From assembly GCA_012839325.1 (NCBI GenBank), contig DUNQ01000111.1, positions 1-47,883 of the forward strand: DNA of 47,883 bases. The letters are read 5' to 3'. The DNA is from Candidatus Cloacimonadota bacterium. Lineage in GTDB: Bacteria > Cloacimonadota > Cloacimonadia > Cloacimonadales > Cloacimonadaceae. Shown here piece after piece: positions 34,453 through 41,953 of this stretch (position 1 is its first letter; each line of letters begins with the position of its first letter). Made by a program: the position numbers and the translations under genes. The notes beneath the pieces were generated by a model. The model was not told where the DNA came from. It made no database searches and was given only the letters and a program-made list of their open reading frames with translations.

Positions 34453-37302
34453 GTGAAAAAAAGAGATATAGTAATCGTGCTCATGCTACTGATGACGGTG
34501 CTTTGGGCAAGCCCCAAGAAGGCAATTCATTCCCGCAAATATATGAACCTGCCCACAGCCGAGATTAAGGAGCCCTCCCGCGCGGATAGCCTCACCGGCT
34601 TCGACGTTCAGAAATATACCATCACGCTTGAGATCACCCAGGATCCAAACCACATAGAAGGCAGTGTGTTAGCGGAGGTTATCGCCACCGAGCCTCTCAG
34701 TCAGATAACGTATGAACTGGAGCATTTAACGGTCTCAGAGGTGAAGGTAGATGGCGATATCACCGGCTACACGCATGAGAACGGTTTGCTTAACATCCCC
34801 GTATCAGCTGCGATAGGCGAAAGCTTTGAAACCGAGGTCTTTTATGGCGGCACACCCCAGCTTTCAGGATCACCCTACAATGTTGGTATGTATATGCGCC
34901 CCAATAGTATATTCACGGTGAGCGATCCCGACGCAGCCCGCTTTTGGTGGCCTTGCTACGACCATCCCTGGGATAAGGCTGTGGTTGATCTCATCATCAC
35001 GATGCGCTCCGATTGGAAAGTTGCGGCGAACGGACTGCGCGAAAGCATCACAGACAATGGCGACGGCACTTCCACCACCATCTGGCGCGGCGAACATCCC
35101 ATGACCACCTATTTGGTTTGTATCACTGCCGGCGACTATGTGGAGATCCCGCAAACAGCGCTGAACGGTGAGCTTCCCATCATGAACTTTGTGAGCCCAC
35201 ATCAAGAACAAAGCGCCATTTACGATCTGGGCAGACTGCCGGAAATGATAGAATATTACAGCGGACTTTTCGGACTCTATCCCTTTGAAAAATATGGCAA
35301 TGCAACCGTGAACATGAGCACTTTCGGCGCCATGGAACACCAGACCATGACCACTTTGGGCAATTATATAATAGACGGTGTGCGCGGACACGAACTGACC
35401 GTGGCGCATGAGCTTGTACATCAATGGTTTGGCAATGCCGTAAGCTTCCTGGATTTCTATGACGTTTGGCTTTCCGAAGCATTTGCCACCTATGGCGAGA
35501 TGCTCTGGGTTGATCACACCGAAGGCTGGGAGGCCGCATGTGACTATGTGAGAAGCAGTTACCATGCTTACTACATGAGCTGGGAAAACGAGAACAATCC
35601 GCCCACGATCTACGACCCGCCCTTCAACCAATATTTTTACCCCCAATCCTATGAGAAGGCGGCATCCGTGCTACACATGCTACGCCTAAAATTCGGCGAC
35701 GACATGTTCTTTGAGCTTTTGCAGACCTATTTTGAGGAATATAAGCACGGCAACGCCGTCACCGCTGAGTTCCAAGCCATCGCGGAAGACATATATGGCG
35801 AGAGTTTAGATCAGTTTTTCCGGCAATGGATCTTCGGCAAAGGTATTCCGCGAGCAGAATATTCCGTCTGGCATCACCCCGACAGCAGCATACTCAAGAT
35901 AAACGCAAGAACCACAAGCACTTCAGCTACTGATTTCACGGTGGATATCCCATTTTTGATACAGACCGCGGCCGGCAGCGATTCACTTCTCGTTGTGGCA
36001 AGCCCCACGGGTGAGGTCAACCTCTTTGAAGGCATGAACGCACCCTTGGATTATAGCGCAAATCATAACAACTGGACACTTTTACGCGGACTCACAGGCA
36101 GCTCGATCTCGCTTGAAAGAGCCATCCCCATGCGCGATTCCGCCATGTTAGTTTGGCAAGAGATGCCCGAAGCAGTGAACTATTTGATACACTTCAAAAA
36201 GGACGGCGACGATGATTGGACGGAAATCTATGCCGCTCATAGTCCGTTGACAATAGAGAACTTAGATAGCGGCGAGGAGTATTTCTTCAAGATTTGCCCT
36301 GTCGATAACGAAGACTATTTTGGCATGCCATCCGAGATCAAAAGCTGCATTCCCGTGCCTTTTACGCTGAACCAAAACTTGCTCGTGGTGGACGAAACTC
36401 GCGACGGCGCCGGCACCCCCTTCAGCCCCGATAATGATCAGATTGACAGCTTTTATAGAGGGGTATTGGGCGAATACCACGGCGATGAATGGGATGTGGA
36501 CACGCAGGGACTTCCCGAACTCAGCGATTTAGCGAGCTATAGAATGGTTCTATGGCACGACGATGACTTCAGCCAAAACCAAGGGCACTTGGCGGAAAAC
36601 ACGCTCACAGCCTATGTTCAAGGCGGCGGACACCTGATCTTTTCCGGCTGGGGCAGCAGCACATATTTCAGCGATTTCTTCTTCGAGAGCGCAAGCGGCA
36701 GCGAGATAGAGATCTATTTTGACAATTCACCTTGTCTCAGCGAAGTAATCCCCTTAGAGATGCCTGCGCTTGAAGTAGATACAGATAAACTCGCACCCAT
36801 TTGGCAGGACATGCTTCCCAAGATCACCACCTTTGAAGGCGATTTTGAAACGCTTTATATCGCCGGGATGGACGAGAGCTTTGTCGGCGCGGATCGTCCC
36901 CTTGCTTTCAGGAGCAATCACGGCAGGCTCGCCTTCATGGGCTTCCCCATGTATTTCATGAAAGCAGAAGGGATTAGCCAGCTTTTGGAGAGCCTGATCA
37001 GCCCGCATTGGGTTGGCTGTGAAGACGATGTGTGCCCTCCGCTCGCCGCACAACTCAGCTGCTACCCAAATCCTTTTAATCCCAGTGCTACGATTAGCTT
37101 TGACCTTCCCAAAGATGCAGAGATTCAGCTGAGCTTATACAATCTCAAAGGTCAGCGGATCAAAGAGCTTTTCAAAGGCAGAAAACCCCGCGGCAGCCAC
37201 AATTTTGAACTGGACGGAAACGGACTTTCCAGCGGAATCTATCTGATCAGATTAAAAGGCGATAAGCTCAATCTGATGCGTAAGATAAGCATGATAAAAT
37301 AA
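34453..37302 (+). CDS. Exported M1-family zinc aminopeptidase with C-terminal sorting domain
   Basis: The 949-residue product has a signal peptide and then an M1 (gluzincin) aminopeptidase. The exopeptidase motif is GAMEH (292-296). The zinc site is HELVHQW with His319, Glu320 and His323, and the third ligand is Glu342 (WLSEAF). After ~residue 520 come an FN3-like domain (LVWQEMPEAVNYLIHFKK), a Rossmann-like module (NLLVVDETRDGAG ... GGGHLIFSGWGSS) and a C-terminal sorting domain (CYPNPFNPSATISFDL; LYNLKGQRIKELF; LSSGIYLIRLK). The start is GTG at 34453 with GGAG (34442-34445). It should release amino acids from external peptides, feeding the amino-acid fermentation suggested by kamA and the semialdehyde dehydrogenase. 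Confidence 0.92.
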   Translation: MKKRDIVIVLMLLMTVLWASPKKAIHSRKYMNLPTAEIKEPSRADSLTGFDVQKYTITLEITQDPNHIEGSVLAEVIATEPLSQITYELEHLTVSEVKVDGDITGYTHENGLLNIPVSAAIGESFETEVFYGGTPQLSGSPYNVGMYMRPNSIFTVSDPDAARFWWPCYDHPWDKAVVDLIITMRSDWKVAANGLRESITDNGDGTSTTIWRGEHPMTTYLVCITAGDYVEIPQTALNGELPIMNFVSPHQEQSAIYDLGRLPEMIEYYSGLFGLYPFEKYGNATVNMSTFGAMEHQTMTTLGNYIIDGVRGHELTVAHELVHQWFGNAVSFLDFYDVWLSEAFATYGEMLWVDHTEGWEAACDYVRSSYHAYYMSWENENNPPTIYDPPFNQYFYPQSYEKAASVLHMLRLKFGDDMFFELLQTYFEEYKHGNAVTAEFQAIAEDIYGESLDQFFRQWIFGKGIPRAEYSVWHHPDSSILKINARTTSTSATDFTVDIPFLIQTAAGSDSLLVVASPTGEVNLFEGMNAPLDYSANHNNWTLLRGLTGSSISLERAIPMRDSAMLVWQEMPEAVNYLIHFKKDGDDDWTEIYAAHSPLTIENLDSGEEYFFKICPVDNEDYFGMPSEIKSCIPVPFTLNQNLLVVDETRDGAGTPFSPDNDQIDSFYRGVLGEYHGDEWDVDTQGLPELSDLASYRMVLWHDDDFSQNQGHLAENTLTAYVQGGGHLIFSGWGSSTYFSDFFFESASGSEIEIYFDNSPCLSEVIPLEMPALEVDTDKLAPIWQDMLPKITTFEGDFETLYIAGMDESFVGADRPLAFRSNHGRLAFMGFPMYFMKAEGISQLLESLISPHWVGCEDDVCPPLAAQLSCYPNPFNPSATISFDLPKDAEIQLSLYNLKGQRIKELFKGRKPRGSHNFELDGNGLSSGIYLIRLKGDKLNLMRKISMIK

Positions 37303-37369
37303 TGCGCGGAACACGATTGTTCTTGACTATATCGGGCGATATATATTTTTGAGATAACATAAGATTTTA

Positions 37370-37876
37370 ATGAAGGCGGACAGCTTGAAAAAATTAGTAA
37401 TGATAATAGCAATAATGGCATGCTTTAGCGGCTTATTTGCCCAAAAAGGCCTGTTTAACATAAGATACGAAATGACCGCGCAAGAGGTGGACGAAGTTCT
37501 CGCTCGCGCCAGTTTTTACCCGCGTGAGAGCGAAAATAACGCAGTGAAATATTATAGCGATATGAGCCTCACGGTTTCGGCTATAATGGTGTTTTTTCAC
37601 CCCGATTCCGGCAAAGTCGTGGGCTGGTTTGTAAAATATCTGCCCGATCTGGGCGGGATGAATTACCATCTCATCATCGATAGAATCCAAAACATGCACG
37701 GCACAAAGAATCACATGGACGAAGATACCAATCAGCTGATCTGGTTTCTCACCGATGTGCGCACCCTGCACGTGATGTTTGGTCCCGATGGCAGCCTCAC
37801 AGCGCTTTATTATGATTCATTTTATTCCGATCTCTTTTCTTTTGGCTCGCCAAGTGAAGCGGAGATGAGTGATTAG
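37370..37876 (+). CDS. Small exported protein of unknown function
   Basis: The 168-residue product has a signal peptide (KKLVMIIAIMACFSGLFAQ) and a mature part of ~140 residues that I do not recognise. The mature part starts IRYEMTAQEVDEVLARASFYP, resembling the 'small change in a metal- or substrate-dependent fold' type of periplasmic protein only loosely, and ends in acidic residues. The ATG at 37370 has no ribosome-binding site. A TTG at 37385 (LKKLVMI) has AAGG upstream and may be the real start, shortening it by five residues. A terminator follows. Confidence 0.7.
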   Translation: MKADSLKKLVMIIAIMACFSGLFAQKGLFNIRYEMTAQEVDEVLARASFYPRESENNAVKYYSDMSLTVSAIMVFFHPDSGKVVGWFVKYLPDLGGMNYHLIIDRIQNMHGTKNHMDEDTNQLIWFLTDVRTLHVMFGPDGSLTALYYDSFYSDLFSFGSPSEAEMSD

Positions 37877-37914
37877 ACTCATAATAAATAGAGATTTTGA
37901 GTGCAAATAATTTT

Positions 37915-37946
37915 GGGATGGATAGAGAATATCTGTCCCTTATTTT
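37915..37946 (+). terminator. Rho-independent terminator
   Basis: GGGATGGATA (37915-37924) pairs with TATCTGTCCC (37930-37939), 10 bp with two G-U pairs and a 5-nt loop, followed by TTATTTT. It lies 39 bases after the small exported protein gene. Confidence 0.7.
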
Positions 37947-38125
37947 ATGATAAAAATATACATAATTCCGAATTTTCTTGACATTAAAATGAGATATTCT
38001 TTATGTTGACGGACAGAATAAAAAGGATTTGCCTCAGCGCTGAAAGAGGGGATAAGCCCATATATATCAGTGCATAGGGCAGATCATGAATAGATAGAAT
38101 ATAAACTTTCGGGAGAGAAAGGTTT

Positions 38126-40255
38126 GTGAAGCGAAAGAATGCAAAAGGACAAGAATTTAAAGTAAGCTCCGCAGAAGCTTTCCGCTGGATTTTGAGATAT
38201 GTAAAGCAAAAGCTGGCGGAACAGTTCAAGGTCGTAGCGGGAATCATCCTATATCTGATCTTCTTTCAGATATTAGTCTTGGGCACGCCCATACTCGATG
38301 CCGGAATCATCGGAATCGGGATTGTGATGGTGATTTTTGGGCTCACCCTCTTCTTGGAGGGTCTGCTTTTGGGGATTATGCCCATGGGCGAGGAGGTGGG
38401 AATACAGCTTCCTCAAAAGGCAAAATCTCGAACCATCCTCATAGTGGCATTGTTTTTAGGCATTGCTGCAACCTTTGCCGAGCCCGCCCTCGGAGTGCTC
38501 AAAACAGCCGGCAGCAGCGTTCAGGCATGGCGCGCACCCCTGCTTTATGTCTTCCTAAATAAACACTCCGCGCTTCTGGTGGCAGCAATCGCCATCGGAG
38601 TCGGACTCTCGATGTTGCTCAGCATGGTTCGCTTCATCAAAGGCTGGTCGCTAAAGCCTTTCCTCTATGTAATTCTTCCCACGATGATGCTTTTTTCCAT
38701 CCTCAGCCTCTTTCATCCCAATCTGCGCAATTTGCTCGGCTTGGCGTGGGATAGCGGCAGCGTCACCACCGGGCCGGTCACGGTTCCCTTGGTTCTCGCG
38801 CTGGGCATCGGTTTCAGCCATGTCGCCTCACAGGGTTCGGATAGTTCAGATGGCGGCTTCGGAGTGGTCACCCTCGCCTCGCTGATTCCCATGCTGATCG
38901 TGCTTTCAATGGGCTTTGCGCTATCTTTCAAGGTTCCGCTTCCCACCGGCGATGTCGAATTCTTTTCACCGGAAAATCCAAAGAGCGAATACGTCTTTCG
39001 CGATAGGGGCGAGATGGTGGATTATGCCATCTCAAATGCCTCGCTACCCGCGCAACTAACGCTCTTCGATGGGCAGATGCAGGGTCTTTTTGATTACGTT
39101 CGCGAGATCGCGCAGGATGACGATCGCATACGCGAAGTTTTCGGCTCTAAAGCAGGCTTCGGGGAATGGATATATCACTTTGGCAGTGAAGACTTTAAAG
39201 AAGAATTTGCACATATAATTGCGGACGACGCGGAGCAGGGCAAAAACGGCGCCATGAGCGGATTCAATTTCTGGGAATATCTCTGGCGCAACTTTGTAAG
39301 CGCAATCCGCGCCATCGTTCCGCTCACCATCTTCCTTTTGGCATTACTCTATTTCGTTCTCAGAGAAAAGCTTCGCAGGGCAGACGAGATCTTTTTGGGG
39401 CTGACCTTTGCCATCATCGGCATGACTCTTTTCGGCGGCGGAATAGAACTCGGTCTGGCAAAAATGGGCGACCAAGTGGGCTCAAATCTCCCCGTTTCTT
39501 TCACCGAGATGGAAGTCCCCGGCGGCACGCGCATGATCCAAGGCTTCGATGAATCCTTGGTATATCAATCACTTACACCTCAAGGCGAGACGGAGGAATT
39601 TTTCTTCCTAAATGAAAACGGCAAGCCCGCAGCGATAGTCTATGAAGCCGAAAATCATGACCCCGTTCAGGGCGTATATCGCTATATTCCAAAACGAGGC
39701 CCGCTATTTGGCAAGGGGAAATTCAGCATGTTAGGCATCATGGTTGTCCTGATATTTGCCTTCATCATGGGCTATAGTGCAACGCTCGCCGAACCCGCTC
39801 TCAGCGCGATGGGCATCACTGTCGAAGATGTCACTGTCGGCGCTTTTAAGAAGACCATGCTCATCCAAGCGGTGGCAATCGGAGTGGGCGTGGGCATCAT
39901 CTTGGGCGTCTCGCAAGTGATCTGGAACATCCATGTCTTCTATCTTTTAGGCCCCATTTATGTGGCTTTACTCATCGTCACCCACTTTTCCACGGAAGAA
40001 TATGTGAATATCGGCTGGGACAGCGCGGCGGTCACCACAGGGCCCATCACGGTTCCTTTGGTGCTCTCCATGGGACTGGGAATCGGCGGACAGGTGGGCG
40101 TCGTAGAAGGCTTTGGCATAGTGTCCCTTGTCTCTTGTTGCACAATAGTTTCCGTGCTCAGCATGGGTCTCTTTGTGAATCTCAGACGCAAGCGACTTTT
40201 GAATGTGATGCCCGAATCACCCAGCGAATTTGAAGCGGAGGATGTAGCAGCATGA
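38126..40255 (+). CDS. DUF1538-family membrane protein (two repeats), putative transporter
   Basis: The 709-residue integral membrane protein holds two DUF1538 repeats. Each ends in the same signature: WDSGSVTTGPVTVPLVLALG in the first half and WDSAAVTTGPITVPLVLSMG in the second, each followed by a GFG(V/I)V segment. Each half also has an (A/S)(T)xAEPAL motif (ATFAEPALGVL, ATLAEPALSAM). A soluble segment near residues 275-385 separates them. The internal repeat and polar motifs in membrane segments suggest a transporter with inverted or tandem repeats; the substrate is unknown. The start is GTG at 38126 with GGGAGAGAAAGG upstream. Its stop overlaps the next ATG by four bases, so it is coupled to a PII-like gene. 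Confidence 0.88.
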   Translation: MKRKNAKGQEFKVSSAEAFRWILRYVKQKLAEQFKVVAGIILYLIFFQILVLGTPILDAGIIGIGIVMVIFGLTLFLEGLLLGIMPMGEEVGIQLPQKAKSRTILIVALFLGIAATFAEPALGVLKTAGSSVQAWRAPLLYVFLNKHSALLVAAIAIGVGLSMLLSMVRFIKGWSLKPFLYVILPTMMLFSILSLFHPNLRNLLGLAWDSGSVTTGPVTVPLVLALGIGFSHVASQGSDSSDGGFGVVTLASLIPMLIVLSMGFALSFKVPLPTGDVEFFSPENPKSEYVFRDRGEMVDYAISNASLPAQLTLFDGQMQGLFDYVREIAQDDDRIREVFGSKAGFGEWIYHFGSEDFKEEFAHIIADDAEQGKNGAMSGFNFWEYLWRNFVSAIRAIVPLTIFLLALLYFVLREKLRRADEIFLGLTFAIIGMTLFGGGIELGLAKMGDQVGSNLPVSFTEMEVPGGTRMIQGFDESLVYQSLTPQGETEEFFFLNENGKPAAIVYEAENHDPVQGVYRYIPKRGPLFGKGKFSMLGIMVVLIFAFIMGYSATLAEPALSAMGITVEDVTVGAFKKTMLIQAVAIGVGVGIILGVSQVIWNIHVFYLLGPIYVALLIVTHFSTEEYVNIGWDSAAVTTGPITVPLVLSMGLGIGGQVGVVEGFGIVSLVSCCTIVSVLSMGLFVNLRRKRLLNVMPESPSEFEAEDVAA

Positions 40256-41364
40256 AATATAACAAAGTTAGCATGATAGTCAGCCGCGAGATCGGCAAGT
40301 CCATCGCCGAAGAGCTTTTTGCCTTTGGTATCCGGCACCATTTCAATGAGATAGGCAGATCTTCCATACTCAACAGAAAAACAGGTTTCTCCTCTTTCTT
40401 CAGCAAACCGGCGCTGATCAACTATCCCGTGGATATCCTCAGTTTCTTTGTGGAAGATGATGAAGATCGCGCCGTACTTAGTTATTTTGCAAAGAAATAC
40501 GATCTCCGCAGCCCCGGCAAAGGGAGTATCTTTAGCCAAGAGATCGAAGTCCTGGAAGTGCATAAAGAATATATGCAAAAACAGGAGCTGAGACTTAAGC
40601 ATAACGACAATGAAAATAGACTATTTAGAGATCTCACGGGCATCATCTGCGTGGTTCAACGCGGCGAGGGCGATAAAGTGGCAAGAGTAGCGCTGAATTA
40701 TGGCACCAGTGTGCCCGCTACCACTCACGGTGAAGGCTCCGGGGTGCGCGATAAACTCGGACTTCTGCGCATCACATTGCCCTCCGAAAAAGAGCTGATC
40801 AATCTCGTGCTCAGCCGCCACGATGCAGATGCGGTCATGGAACTATATATCAGCGAGGCAAAACTCGATGAACCCGGACGTGGCTTAGCTTACTCTTTCC
40901 CCATCAAATATGGGATGATCAATACCAAAATCTCGCGCAGTCAAGCTGAATCCGCGGCGAGCATAGAGCAGATGGTCTCTGCCATCGATTCACTGAAAGG
41001 CGGGATGGAATGGCGCAAATCCAGCCTCGAACGCGAGAGCTTTAAGAATAGGGAATTTCTCTATGACCTCGCGGAACTCAATCTCATCTGTGAGGAAGGG
41101 CGCGGAACCGAGCTCGTGGAGGCGGCGATGAGCAGCGGCGCACCGGGCGCAACCATCTGTAAGATACGCTATAATAATCTGGATAACGAGATGGAGACCC
41201 ATCGCAGCGTCAAAGAACTCTGCAAGATGATAGTGCCGGAAAGCCAAGTGCCGGAGATCTGTGAAGCGCTGAAAAAGACGGGCTGTTTTGAGAACGATGC
41301 CAAGGCTTTTCTATATAGCCTGCCCGTGCAGAAGGCATTTACATACAGGGCAAAGCGTTACTGA
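40252..41364 (+). CDS. PII-like signalling protein with three PII-type modules
   Basis: The 370-residue product appears to hold three PII-like ferredoxin-fold modules. Module 1 is residues ~5-105 (VSMIVSREIGKSIAEELFAFG). Module 2 is ~123-225 (GIICVVQRGEGDKVARVALNYG ... EPGRGLAYSFPI). Module 3 is ~268-368 (LNLICEEGRGTELVEAAMSSG ... AFLYSLPVQ). PII proteins are usually ~112-residue trimers, so one chain could give a pseudo-trimer. ATGA overlap with the DUF1538 gene suggests it senses a ligand and gates that membrane protein, as GlnK does with AmtB and SbtB with SbtA. Ligand and uridylylation sites cannot be assigned. The module count is read by eye. Confidence 0.75.
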   Translation: MKYNKVSMIVSREIGKSIAEELFAFGIRHHFNEIGRSSILNRKTGFSSFFSKPALINYPVDILSFFVEDDEDRAVLSYFAKKYDLRSPGKGSIFSQEIEVLEVHKEYMQKQELRLKHNDNENRLFRDLTGIICVVQRGEGDKVARVALNYGTSVPATTHGEGSGVRDKLGLLRITLPSEKELINLVLSRHDADAVMELYISEAKLDEPGRGLAYSFPIKYGMINTKISRSQAESAASIEQMVSAIDSLKGGMEWRKSSLERESFKNREFLYDLAELNLICEEGRGTELVEAAMSSGAPGATICKIRYNNLDNEMETHRSVKELCKMIVPESQVPEICEALKKTGCFENDAKAFLYSLPVQKAFTYRAKRY

Positions 41365-41388
41365 TACTTTTCCCATATAGCCTGCGCA

Positions 41389-41481
41389 TAGCTCCCTTAT
41401 TGGATTCTGGTCATGATGTGGTCATGATATGGTCATAGCCATGAGCATATCATAAGCGGAAGCTAAGCTGTATCTAATAGG
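41389..41481 (+). repeat. 93-bp dispersed intergenic repeat, copy B
   Basis: It aligns with the reverse complement of 12836-12928 over the whole 93 bases without gaps, 81 identical. The ~28-bp block of GGTCATGAT-type repeats is identical in both. TGATATG and CATATCA pair perfectly here. It starts 24 bases after the PII-like gene. Confidence 0.8.
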
Positions 41482-41550
41482 AGAGCAATCAGATATGCGG
41501 GCTATGCTTCTGAATTGGGTGTGTTAGTCATATAAATCACCTCTTATTTG

Positions 41551-41820
41551 GTAGGTTAACGCCCATGTTTTTGCGACCGGTATGGCAACGCCCCCGTTGC
41601 CATGAGCAAAAACAATCCACCCAAGCGGCTGGTCTGGCAACGCAGAACTTTGGGGCGGTAACATCTTGTTGCCGCATGCCCCCGTTGGATTCGATACGTC
41701 CCCGTATCGAGCTTTCTTTTAATGGTAGGTTAACGCCCCCGTTGCCATGAGCGGAAGACAATTCAACCAAGCGGCTGGGGTGGGAACGTCCCCGTTGCCA
41801 CGAGCGATCACCTGGCAGTA
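41551..41820 (+). repeat. Cluster of short palindromes with CCCC/TCCC loops
   Basis: Perfect hairpins ATGGCAACG-CCCC-CGTTGCCAT (41582-41603) and TCGATACG-TCCC-CGTATCGA (41691-41710) are followed by related ones at 41732-41743 (AACG-CCCC-CGTT) and 41771-41790 (one G-G mismatch). Longer blocks also repeat: GTAGGTTAACGCCC at 41551 and 41725, and CAAGCGGCTGG at 41622 and 41768. With the empty 41365-41550 and 41821-41895, the intergenic region 41365-41953 holds no convincing gene. A minus-strand ORF here looks like a by-product of the repeats. Confidence 0.65.
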
Positions 41821-41897
41821 ACAAAATCAAGTCCATAAATTAATCCCAATTAAACCCCAACCTCAATTCTCTAAAACAACTTATCCACAAAAATACA

Positions 41898-41925
41898 TTG
41901 ACTAAAAAAATAGAAATATTAGAAA
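41898..41925 (+). promoter_or_regulatory. Promoter cassette, kinase-FGE copy 1
   Basis: TTGACT (41898-41903), 16 bases, TAGAAA (41920-41925), within a 58-bp block (41896-41953) repeated before the next two copies. The block ends in AGGAGGA (41944-41950), a strong ribosome-binding site. Confidence 0.55.
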
Positions 41926-41953
41926 GGGGAGCAGCACCGAATCAGGAGGAAAG

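Noticed and set aside
37323-37352. Promoter TTGACT with hairpin TATATC-GGGC-GATATA before the small exported protein gene
   Set aside because: No acceptable -10 at 16-18 bases, and the hairpin is short; neither promoter nor terminator is convincing.
41551-41820. CRISPR array
   Set aside because: Repeated units are of unequal length and spacing, are themselves palindromes, and there are no regular unique spacers or cas genes.
41537-41836. Minus-strand ORF of 99 codons with repeated WQRGR and NGGVNLP words
   Set aside because: It lies entirely over the palindrome cluster and its repeated words come from the DNA repeats; no ribosome-binding site or family signature.
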